A stretch of DNA of 6,001 nucleotides from positions 1-6,001 of the forward strand of contig USQZ01000069.1 in assembly GCA_900556975.1 (NCBI GenBank). The letters are read 5' to 3'. The stretch comes from an uncultured Clostridium sp. (GTDB taxonomy: Bacteria; Bacillota; Clostridia; TANB77; CAG-508). The number at the start of each line of letters is the position of its first letter. The stretch's first letter is position 1. The position numbers were made by a program, and so were the translations under genes. Below the pieces are notes generated by a model. The model was not told the origin of the DNA. It saw only the letters and a list, made by a program, of their open reading frames with translations, and ran no database searches. Positions 1 to 5,094 of the stretch are shown one piece after another.

Positions 1-55
1 ATATAAATACGTTGAGGATTTTTGTGGTACTTTTAACGAAGTAAGATATCATTCT
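1..55 (+). repeat. Exact 55-base direct repeat, copy 1
   Basis: Identical over 55 bases to positions 120-174, with a period of 119 bases. The match may extend upstream of the window. Identity ends at base 56 (G here, T at 175). The forward strand is open in one frame to a stop at 92-94, but the period is not a multiple of three and the copies lie in different frames, so protein coding is not favoured. Confidence 0.9.
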
Positions 56-119
56 GTTTTAAATTTTGATAAGAATGTTTATATTACAAGGTAAAAGCAC
101 CACAAAATACCGGAAACGT

Positions 120-174
120 ATATAAATACGTTGAGGATTTTTGTGGTACTTTTAACGAAGTAAGATATCATTCT
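120..174 (+). repeat. Exact 55-base direct repeat, copy 2
   Basis: Second identical copy of bases 1-55. The perfect identity implies recent duplication or ongoing homogenisation. Its right flank differs from copy 1: the bases after CATTCT resemble the reverse complement of the segment that follows copy 1. Confidence 0.9.
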
Positions 175-191
175 TATCGAAATTCAGGGAA

Positions 192-305
192 TTAGCAATT
201 TTCAAAATCCACACCCTTCCCCATAAAAACACTAGGCAAATACTCCATATCATAATCATAACCATTTCCATAATTCATTTGTATATCATCATAATTAAAA
301 AACAT
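192..305 (-). CDS. Small protein of unknown function, 37 aa
   Basis: A 37-codon frame read from ATG at 305-303 to TAA at 194-192. A Shine-Dalgarno GAGGTGA lies six bases before the ATG, and a well-formed promoter (389-394 / 366-371) is about 60 bases upstream, so expression is likely. The product is rich in Tyr, Asp, Asn and Met: it starts MFFNYDDIQM, contains a GNGYDYDMEY stretch and ends in DFENC with a C-terminal cysteine. It is acidic and has no membrane segment or signal peptide. I do not recognise a family. Small Tyr-rich proteins of this style occur among spore-coat components of Clostridia, but that is only a guess. Its stop codon lies beside the inverted-repeat array, whose hairpins could end the transcript. 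Confidence 0.6.
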   Translation of the reverse strand: MFFNYDDIQMNYGNGYDYDMEYLPSVFMGKGVDFENC

Positions 306-365
306 AAACGTCACCTCATAAATAAAAATCAAAAAACATCAAAGTCTATTCGACCTGACATAACA

Positions 366-394
366 ATTATACCATCTTATGGTTATTATGTAAA
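366..394 (-). promoter_or_regulatory. Sigma-A-type promoter of the 37-aa gene
   Basis: On the minus strand the -35 box is TTTACA (389-394) and the -10 box is TATAAT (366-371), separated by exactly 17 bases. Transcription would begin near 359, giving a leader of about 54 bases before the ATG at 305. This promoter is the main support for treating the short frame as a gene. Confidence 0.65.
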
Positions 395-454
395 GTAATT
401 CTATTTTACAATTCTGTATCATTTTATACTATTATTGTACACAAACCACAGAAA

Positions 455-485
455 AATATTCAATTTTTAAAATTTTTTGAATATT
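455..485. repeat. 9-bp inverted repeat upstream of the tRNA promoter
   Basis: AATATTCAA (455-463) and TTGAATATT (477-485) form a perfect 9-bp inverted repeat around a 13-base A/T loop. It ends three bases before the -35 box of the tRNA promoter. It could be a protein site, an AT-rich upstream element or a chance AT-rich palindrome. Confidence 0.4.
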
Positions 486-488
486 CGT

Positions 489-517
489 TTGACAAATGCA
501 CATACTTGATTTATAAT
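489..517 (+). promoter_or_regulatory. Consensus promoter of tRNA-Lys
   Basis: A perfect -35 box TTGACA (489-494) and a perfect -10 box TATAAT (512-517) are separated by 17 bases. Transcription should start near 524, about 14 bases before the mature tRNA 5' end. The consensus quality suits a strong stable-RNA promoter. Confidence 0.85.
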
Positions 518-537
518 TATCTTTGTCAATACGATAT

Positions 538-613
538 GCGCTATTAGCTCAGCTGGTAGAGCAGCTGACTCTTAATCAGAAGGTCCGCGGTTCGATCCCG
601 CGATGGCGCACCA
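538..613 (+). tRNA. tRNA-Lys (anticodon CTT), CCA encoded
   Basis: A complete cloverleaf can be drawn. The acceptor stem is 538-544 with 603-609 (one G-T pair) and the D-stem is 547-550 with 559-562. The anticodon stem is 564-568 with 576-580, with the anticodon CTT at 571-573 in loop CTCTTAA. The T-stem is 586-590 with 598-602 around loop TTCGATC. The discriminator base is A610 and CCA is encoded at 611-613. The top pair of the anticodon stem (G564, A580) is mismatched. The tRNA reads AAG lysine codons. It is a single-gene unit with its own promoter and terminator. Confidence 0.95.
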
Positions 614-619
614 AACAAT

Positions 620-658
620 AACAAAAAAATCAACTGCAAAAGGTTGATTTTTTGTTGT
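620..658 (+). terminator. Rho-independent terminator after tRNA-Lys
   Basis: The left arm 620-634 (AACA7TCAAC in form) pairs with 643-656 (GTTGAT6GTT) around an eight-base loop. The T-rich right arm supplies the U-tract. It starts seven bases after the encoded CCA. Confidence 0.7.
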
Positions 659-675
659 CTTAAAAACTAGAAATA

Positions 676-700
676 ATGTGGTCACAAATTGTGACCACAT
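676..700. repeat. Perfect 10-bp palindrome with GC-richer arms
   Basis: ATGTGGTCAC (676-685) and its exact complement GTGACCACAT (691-700) enclose five bases (AAATT) that can extend the stem by two more pairs. There is no T-tract next to it, so it is not a simple terminator. It stands between the tRNA terminator and the ATPase terminator. It may be a protein-binding palindrome or a 3' stem-loop. Function unknown. Confidence 0.6.
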
Positions 701-714
701 CAAAATTAGAAAAT

Positions 715-757
715 AAAAAATACAGATTAGAAATCAAATTCTAACCTGTATTTTTTT
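715..757. terminator. Bidirectional terminator-like hairpin, 3' of the ATPase gene
   Basis: The arm 721-732 pairs with 739-750 with a single A-C mismatch. Six A's precede it (715-720) and seven T's follow it (751-757), so it can terminate transcription in both directions. On the minus strand it is the likely end of the ATPase transcript, about 100 bases after its stop. The right arm CTGTAT can also pair with ATACAG at 758-763, forming an alternative hairpin. Confidence 0.65.
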
Positions 758-851
758 ATACAGTCTTAACTCTGTCACTACTCTGTCATTTTATATTTTT
801 TATTTGTTGACTTTTCATTATCATTAGTATCTTCAATTCTTCATTTAAAAT

Positions 852-2168
852 CTATTCTAACTCAATTGAAATTAATTTATCAACATACTCCGCCATAAAA
901 ATTGGAACATTCAATATCTTACCGCTCTTATCCAAATTCTTAGTTGAAAATCTAATTGAAATTTTATTTTTATTAGCCTCATTAAACTTTGTCAAACTCG
1001 TATTATTAACACTCTCACCAGCTTTTACTTCTATAGGTATAATTTCATTCTTATATTGTATAATAAAATCAATTTCATGCCTATCAAACACATAATAATT
1101 AGGTCTATTATCAAATTTAAATAACAACATATTCAATATAAAATTCTCTGTCAACGCCTCTTTGAATTCTTCAAATAATCTATTTCCTTCAATAACAATT
1201 CTAGAATCTAAATTAGCTTTTCTTCTCAATAGTCCAACATCAGACATATACAATTTAAAACTACTTAAATCTGTATACGCATTAAGCGGAAAATCCGGTT
1301 TAGTTACGTTAAATATTTTATTAACTATGTTTGAATTATTTAGCCAATTTACTGCATCTTCATACTCTCTTGCTCTCGCCCCATCTTTAGCAACTTGATA
1401 TAAAAATTTTTTATTTTCCCTTGCAAGCTGAGACACTATACTTTCCCATATAATAAATATTTTAGATTGCATATTTGAAGTATTTGTATGCTTTCCGAAA
1501 TCATTTTCATAACCATTTAATATTTGCTTTTGAATTCTAGTAACCTCTTCAATATCTTTTGTTTCTACCCATACCTTCACAACTTCTGGCATACCCCCAA
1601 TTATAAAATACGCCTTCATTTTCTCATTTAATTGTTCAAATATTATATCTGGTATTTTTTCAATTTTAGTTATTGATTCCATATAATAAACTAAATTATC
1701 TTGATTATCTGCTAATAAAAATTCCGTAAATGTCATCGGATACATTTCTAAGTAATCCACCTTTCCCACTGGAAAAGATGTATGTGATAATTTTATTCCA
1801 AGTAAACTACCTGCACAAACTATATGATATTCATTAGCTTCTTCCTGAAAATACTTTAACGAATTCAATGCATCTGGACATTCTTGAATTTCATCAAATA
1901 TTATTAAAGTTTTTTCGGGTTTTATAACCTTACCTGTTGCAAACACAAGTTGTTCTAAAATTCTTTTTGGATCTTTTGTGCTTAAAAATAATCCTTTTAA
2001 TGTTTCATCATGATCAAAATTAAAATATGCAATATTTTCATACTGTTCTTCTCCAAATTCTTTTAATATATATGTTTTACCAACTTGCCTTGCTCCTTTT
2101 AGTATTAATGGTTTCCTATCTTTTCTATTTTTCCATTCTATTAATTGTTCTTTTATATATCTACGCAC
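852..2168 (-). CDS. AAA_14/DUF4143-family ATP-binding protein
   Basis: A 438-residue protein, typical for the AAA_14 (PF13173) plus DUF4143 (PF13635) architecture. The N-terminal P-loop domain has Walker A GARQVGKT at residues 25-32, Walker B LIIFDEIQ at 88-95 and a sensor-like AGSLLG near 119-124. The C-terminal half carries the family's DVGLLRR motif (about 311-317) and a nuclease-like signature: EID (365-367) and, 13 residues on, EVK (380-382), the spacing of a PD-(D/E)XK core. The cellular role of this family is unsettled; it is widespread and often patchily distributed. The longest frame starts with GTG at 2177, but that codon lies inside the Shine-Dalgarno GAGGTGA. The next GTG (2168-2166) is five bases after it and gives the usual N-terminus MRRYIKEQLIEWK, so I use 2168. 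The gene stands alone, behind its own promoter and four 32-base repeats. Confidence 0.9.
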   Translation of the reverse strand: MRRYIKEQLIEWKNRKDRKPLILKGARQVGKTYILKEFGEEQYENIAYFNFDHDETLKGLFLSTKDPKRILEQLVFATGKVIKPEKTLIIFDEIQECPDALNSLKYFQEEANEYHIVCAGSLLGIKLSHTSFPVGKVDYLEMYPMTFTEFLLADNQDNLVYYMESITKIEKIPDIIFEQLNEKMKAYFIIGGMPEVVKVWVETKDIEEVTRIQKQILNGYENDFGKHTNTSNMQSKIFIIWESIVSQLARENKKFLYQVAKDGARAREYEDAVNWLNNSNIVNKIFNVTKPDFPLNAYTDLSSFKLYMSDVGLLRRKANLDSRIVIEGNRLFEEFKEALTENFILNMLLFKFDNRPNYYVFDRHEIDFIIQYKNEIIPIEVKAGESVNNTSLTKFNEANKNKISIRFSTKNLDKSGKILNVPIFMAEYVDKLISIELE

Positions 2169-2182
2169 TATAATCACCTCTT
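2169..2182 (-). promoter_or_regulatory. Ribosome binding site that fixes the ATPase start at 2168
   Basis: On the minus strand AAGAGGTGATTATA leads directly into GTG at 2168-2166. The GAGGTG core contains the upstream in-frame GTG (2177-2175). Initiation at 2177 would leave no ribosome binding site, so the downstream GTG is preferred. Confidence 0.7.
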
Positions 2183-2206
2183 TATATTATATGTGTATTT
2201 ATATAA

Positions 2207-2235
2207 ATTATACTCTTTTTATCACGTTTTTACAA
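2207..2235 (-). promoter_or_regulatory. Promoter of the ATPase gene, overlapping the first 32-base repeat
   Basis: On the minus strand TTGTAA (2230-2235) is followed after exactly 17 bases by a consensus TATAAT (2207-2212). The predicted start is near 2200, about 32 bases before the GTG. The -35 box and most of the spacer lie within the gene-proximal 32-base repeat, so a protein bound to the repeats would compete with or contact RNA polymerase. Confidence 0.6.
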
Positions 2236-2343
2236 GCTTTTATGTTATTTTTATCACACTTTTGCAAACATTTTACTTGATTTTATCACGTTTTTGCAAG
2301 CATTTCTTACATTTTTATCACATCTTTTTGGACATCACTTTTT
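2216..2343. repeat. Four degenerate 32-base direct repeats upstream of the ATPase gene
   Basis: The hexamer TATCAC recurs at 2220, 2252, 2284 and 2316, exactly 32 bases apart each time. Unit 3 reads ATTTTATCACGTTTTTGCAA and continues GCATTT. Unit 1 differs from it mainly in the last third, unit 2 has a few substitutions, and unit 4 is the most diverged. Thirty-two bases is close to three helical turns, so all copies face the same side of the DNA, as in arrays of protein-binding sites or iterons. The array fills the space between the VanW terminator and the ATPase promoter. Confidence 0.75.
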
Positions 2344-2350
2344 CAAAATA

Positions 2351-2394
2351 GCAAAAAAAGAACATCAATGCTTTTAAAGCATTTGATATTCTTT
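2351..2394 (-). terminator. Rho-independent terminator of the VanW gene
   Basis: On the minus strand an A/T-rich stem (2376-2394 with 2357-2375, one mismatch and one bulge; GCTTT/AAAGC closes the loop) is followed by a run of seven T's (2359-2353 on the plus strand as A's). It begins 8 bases beyond the VanW stop codon. Confidence 0.75.
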
Positions 2395-2401
2395 CTTATT
2401 T

Positions 2402-4225
2402 CTAAACATTATTTCCTGTAGCTTCACTTCCTGTTGGAGTATTTGTTACATTTGACCCTCCACCTGTTGAACCATTTCCACCAGTTTCTCCAGGATTATC
2501 CGTTCCAGAAGGAGTAGTTGATGTTGATGGACTTGGACTTGGTGTTTCTGCTGGAGTTGTAGGTGTTGTTGGAGCTGATGGTGTAGCCGGAGTTTCAACT
2601 TGTTTAGTTCCAACCTTAACCTTTCTTGCAATCGTTCCATAATAATCTGCAGACAACTGCGTTTTTGAAACTAAATTTCCTGCCATATCATACACATATT
2701 TATATGCAACACTTCTACATCCATTTGTACCTTTTGTAACTACTTTTTCAACACCAGCTGCCATAGTTGGATCCTCTGTTTTTTCAACAGGACATGGAAT
2801 ATTTTCTGTAACTGTAGAAACAACTTTAACAGTATACTCAACATCTTCTTTTAAGCCATATATACTTACGGTTGCAACACCAGATTTTACATAAGCTTCC
2901 AACTTAACTGGATATTTTCTTGTATTCTTAAATTTGAAATCCAAAACGCCATATACAACAGTTGCATCTCTTCCTGGATCAACATAACTTGTTGTAAAAG
3001 AATGTTGATGTCTTTCAACAATTCCTAAATTTGCAAATAGTACAGTATTATATAATGTTGAAGAAATTTGACAAATTCCTCCACCTAATCCATTTTCAAC
3101 ACCACCATTTACATATACAGCTGCTTCTTTATATCCGTTTTCAACACTTCTTTTTCCTAAAGCCTTATTATATGAAAATACCTCTCCTGGTTGAATAACT
3201 TGACCATTTAGTTTTTTACAAGCAATTGCTAAATTTGTTGTTCTTGCAACATTTCCTGCATCATATCTTGTAGTAAATGTTCCCAACAAATCAGGAAAAG
3301 CTTTTGAACCTAAACTAGCCACAGTCTTTTGAGCTTTAGTAATTTTCAAAGGAATTGAATATTCTTCTTTGCTCTCTGCCAAAATTGCTTTAGCCTCATC
3401 CATTGTAATTGCAAAATCAACTCCATCTTTATCAACAACAACCTGGAATGGATCTTCAACTATGTACGCATCTTGAGGCTCAGTATGAATCTCATTATAT
3501 ATTTTTTCAATATCAATATCACCAGCTTTTGTTTCTTTTACAGCAATCTCACATTCAGTTTTAAAATCTTTTGATATATCTTTAATATTTTCTGAAATCA
3601 TATTTTTCATTTTATCAAGATCTAAAGAAATTCCATCTTTACCCCTAGTTATAAGAAGCTCATTTTCTTCAATACTATAAGTATAATCTTGAACTCCTCC
3701 TGGAAGTTCAGCACCAGCTTCAGTTAAAACTTTTTCAAGTTCTTCATCATTGTACCCAACCTCTAAACTAATATTTTGCTTTTTAAATTTGCTACCTACA
3801 ATTGTAAAATTATTTGAAAATATATTTTCTGACCTTCCTTTTGAAACAGCTTCATCAACAGCTTTTTCAACATTTGCAGTCACTTCTAATTGTTCCATTG
3901 GTAATTCTTTTTCATACTCTCCATACTTCAATTTCACAATTTCTTTTTGTCTTGGGCTAACTTTTTCTTCAATTAATTTTACGGCCTGCGTTTTATCAAG
4001 TCCAGATACATCAATTCCCTCAATCATTACACCATCAATAATCTTATTTGAAAACATTGTAGGAATTGCAAAAGCAGTTAATGCTATCAATAAAACAATT
4101 ATTAATACAACTGCTATGATTGATATCTTTATTGTTTTTCGCTTTTTTTCCATCATTTGCTCAATGTACTCTTCAGAGCTTTTTGGTTTACTTACTTCCT
4201 TATTTACTTTTTCTGTATTTTTCAT
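2402..4225 (-). CDS. VanW family protein with membrane anchor, peptidoglycan-binding-like and G5 domains
   Basis: A 607-residue envelope protein. A lysine-rich cytoplasmic N-terminus (about 1-30) precedes one hydrophobic segment (about 31-58) that should act as an uncleaved signal anchor, placing the rest outside. Residues about 60-310 contain two YoaR/PG_binding_4-like regions, the first with the typical GVMIEGIDVSGLD entry (65-77). The VanW domain (PF04294, about 313-445) has GGGICQISSTLYN starting at 381. A G5-like domain follows (about 464-540) with cysteines at 478 and 503 that could pair. The last 63 residues are a Ser/Thr/Pro then Gly/Asn-rich tail typical of wall-spanning linkers, with no sorting motif. 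VanW proteins are linked to glycopeptide-resistance clusters, but the biochemical function is unknown; this copy has no van genes nearby. The longest frame starts at a TTG (4240) before the GGAGGG site; the ATG at 4225-4223 has ideal spacing and is chosen. Divergent from the XRE regulator. Confidence 0.92.
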   Translation of the reverse strand: MKNTEKVNKEVSKPKSSEEYIEQMMEKKRKTIKISIIAVVLIIVLLIALTAFAIPTMFSNKIIDGVMIEGIDVSGLDKTQAVKLIEEKVSPRQKEIVKLKYGEYEKELPMEQLEVTANVEKAVDEAVSKGRSENIFSNNFTIVGSKFKKQNISLEVGYNDEELEKVLTEAGAELPGGVQDYTYSIEENELLITRGKDGISLDLDKMKNMISENIKDISKDFKTECEIAVKETKAGDIDIEKIYNEIHTEPQDAYIVEDPFQVVVDKDGVDFAITMDEAKAILAESKEEYSIPLKITKAQKTVASLGSKAFPDLLGTFTTRYDAGNVARTTNLAIACKKLNGQVIQPGEVFSYNKALGKRSVENGYKEAAVYVNGGVENGLGGGICQISSTLYNTVLFANLGIVERHQHSFTTSYVDPGRDATVVYGVLDFKFKNTRKYPVKLEAYVKSGVATVSIYGLKEDVEYTVKVVSTVTENIPCPVEKTEDPTMAAGVEKVVTKGTNGCRSVAYKYVYDMAGNLVSKTQLSADYYGTIARKVKVGTKQVETPATPSAPTTPTTPAETPSPSPSTSTTPSGTDNPGETGGNGSTGGGSNVTNTPTGSEATGNNV

Positions 4226-4238
4226 TTTCTCCCTCCAC
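4226..4238 (-). promoter_or_regulatory. Ribosome binding site that fixes the VanW start at 4225
   Basis: On the minus strand GTGGAGGGAGAAA precedes the ATG at 4225, giving GGAGGG with five bases of spacing. The upstream TTG (4240-4238) overlaps this site and has no Shine-Dalgarno of its own. Confidence 0.75.
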
Positions 4239-4255
4239 AATTCATAGGTAAAACT

Positions 4256-4284
4256 ATATTATCATATTGAATTTTTTTATTCAA
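4256..4284 (-). promoter_or_regulatory. Probable promoter of the VanW gene
   Basis: On the minus strand TTGAAT (4279-4284) and TAATAT (4256-4261) are 17 bases apart, each four of six matches to consensus. It is weaker than the other promoters here. The -35 box is one half of the 4265-4286 inverted repeat, so a bound protein would block it. Confidence 0.45.
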
Positions 4285-4286
4285 TA
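4265..4286. promoter_or_regulatory. Candidate operator between VanW and the XRE regulator
   Basis: TATTGAAT (4265-4272) and ATTCAATA (4279-4286) form a perfect 8-bp inverted repeat around six T's. A third half-site ATTCAAT lies at 4295-4301, 16 bases on from the second. The inverted repeat overlaps the core VanW promoter, and the third half-site lies just upstream of the -35 box of the regulator's promoter. The adjacent HTH protein is the natural candidate ligand (inference). Confidence 0.5.
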
Positions 4287-4312
4287 GTTTAATAATTCAA
4301 TCCATCTTTTAC

Positions 4313-4341
4313 TAGACATTTTATTTTTTTAAATATATAAT
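4313..4341 (+). promoter_or_regulatory. Promoter of the XRE regulator gene
   Basis: TAGACA (4313-4318, five of six) and TATAAT (4336-4341, perfect) are separated by 17 bases. Transcription would start near 4348, leaving a leader of about 23 bases that contains the AGGAG ribosome binding site (4359-4363). Confidence 0.7.
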
Positions 4342-4370
4342 ATGATTAAATAATTTTTAGGAGTGGTAAA

Positions 4371-4943
4371 ATGTTAGGAAATTTACTTTCACATATTAGA
4401 GAAAAAAAAGAAATGTCAAAAACAAATATAGCTGAAGCAATAGGAATCAATGTTGGACATTTAACACATATTGAAAAAGGCGAAAGGAATCCAAGTCAAA
4501 AAACTTTAAGAGATATTTGCAAAGCTATGAACATTCCTTATTTACCTGTTTCTTATTTTTATGATAAAGAATTTACAGAAGAACAAAACAAGTACGAATT
4601 AATCAATTCAATTGCATACGACACAGTTCCATTAATTTCTAACATAGAAGCAATGGTACAATGCCCAGCATCTATTCCAAATGCATCATTCGCAGTTACA
4701 ATGAAAGATGACACAATGAAAGCATCTATACCAAAGGGAACTACTGTATTTGTTGAATATGGTGCAATGCCATTACACAGAGAATTCGGACTAGTACAAT
4801 ACAACGGTGAATTCTTAATCAGACGTTTCGTATACAGAAAAAATAAATTAGTCTTAAAAGCAGACAACCTTCTAACACGTGATATAACAATACTTAACGG
4901 ATCTGAATTCACATTCATAGGAAAAGTGCATGTCGAAAATTAA
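4371..4943 (+). CDS. XRE-family regulator with degenerate LexA/S24-like C-terminal domain
   Basis: A 190-residue cytoplasmic DNA-binding protein. Residues about 5-57 form an HTH_3/XRE domain (MSKTNIAEAIGINVGHLTHI, then EKGERNPS), followed by a linker. Residues about 105-190 align with the S24/LexA dimerisation-protease fold: FAVTMKDDTM in place of the usual GxSM segment, KGTTVFVEY for the GD strand, LIRRF for the strand carrying the catalytic lysine, KADN for the common xxxN motif and IGKVH at the end. The catalytic serine is replaced by Thr115 and the lysine position by Arg151, so self-cleavage is unlikely. It probably acts as a dimeric repressor, perhaps controlled by a ligand or partner. 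ATG at 4371 has AGGAG seven bases upstream. It is divergent from VanW, and the inverted repeat between them could be its operator. A chromosomal regulator is likelier than a prophage repressor, since no phage genes are visible. Confidence 0.85.
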   Translation: MLGNLLSHIREKKEMSKTNIAEAIGINVGHLTHIEKGERNPSQKTLRDICKAMNIPYLPVSYFYDKEFTEEQNKYELINSIAYDTVPLISNIEAMVQCPASIPNASFAVTMKDDTMKASIPKGTTVFVEYGAMPLHREFGLVQYNGEFLIRRFVYRKNKLVLKADNLLTRDITILNGSEFTFIGKVHVEN

Positions 4944-4967
4944 CAAATCGATTACAATAATATAACA

Positions 4968-4998
4968 TTTTGATTTAATTTACGTTATTAAATCGAAA
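4968..4998 (+). other. Stem-loop after the XRE gene, possible weak terminator
   Basis: TTTTGATTTAA (4968-4978) pairs with TTAAATCGAAA (4988-4998) with one G-T pair and a nine-base loop. No run of T's follows at once (a T-rich stretch appears at 5012-5020), so termination is uncertain. It ends just before the promoter of the next gene. Confidence 0.4.
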
Positions 4999-5002
4999 TA
5001 TA

Positions 5003-5031
5003 TTGAAACTATTTTTCTTTATGATTATAAT
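5003..5031 (+). promoter_or_regulatory. Promoter of the CBM25/53-like gene
   Basis: TTGAAA (5003-5008, five of six) and TATAAT (5026-5031, perfect) are 17 bases apart. The predicted start near 5038 leaves a leader of about 57 bases. The gene is therefore likely to be transcribed separately from the upstream regulator. Confidence 0.7.
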
Positions 5032-5094
5032 AATTATATAGTTATCTAGGAAATTATTTATTAATGATTTCTTTAGGAAGGAAAGAGTTTTATT

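Larger units (their letters stand above)
1..174. repeat. Array of alternating inverted repeat units (BIME-like), cut by the window start
   Basis: Units of about 60 bases alternate in orientation around palindromic junctions. One junction is a 7-bp inverted repeat (115-121 with 126-132, loop ATAA). The next is CATTCT at 50-55 with AGAATG at 72-77. The first base of the window falls inside another copy of the first junction, so junction centres lie near 4.5, 63.5 and 123.5. The forward arm 20-35 pairs with the reverse arm 92-107 at 15 of 16 positions, so a transcript would fold into long hairpins. The array probably continues upstream of the window. It is 3' of the small minus-strand gene at 192-305. 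The architecture resembles bacterial interspersed mosaic elements, but no known family is recognised. Confidence 0.6.

Noticed and set aside
2..94. Plus-strand open frame (YKYVEDFCGTFNEVRYHS...) running off the left edge
   Set aside because: The same peptide recurs in the second repeat copy in another frame (stop at 193-195) and the 119-base period is not a multiple of three; the alternating inverted structure fits a non-coding repeat better, although a degraded gene end cannot be excluded.
1..174. CRISPR array
   Set aside because: Units alternate in orientation, only two exact direct copies are seen, the intervening segment contains an inverted relative of the repeat, and no cas genes are present.
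2216..2343. CRISPR-like array from the 32-base repeats
   Set aside because: The repeats are directly adjacent, degenerate across their whole length and have no distinct spacers.
2145..2351. 68-codon plus-strand frame across the 32-base repeats
   Set aside because: Low-complexity Phe/Tyr/His/Leu product arising from T-rich repeats, with no ribosome site.
3750..4247. 165-codon plus-strand frame opposite VanW
   Set aside because: It is antisense to a well-supported VanW coding sequence, has Ser/Phe-rich shadow composition and no ribosome site.
4559..4918. 119-codon minus-strand frame opposite the XRE gene
   Set aside because: Shadow of a gene with clear HTH and S24-like motifs.
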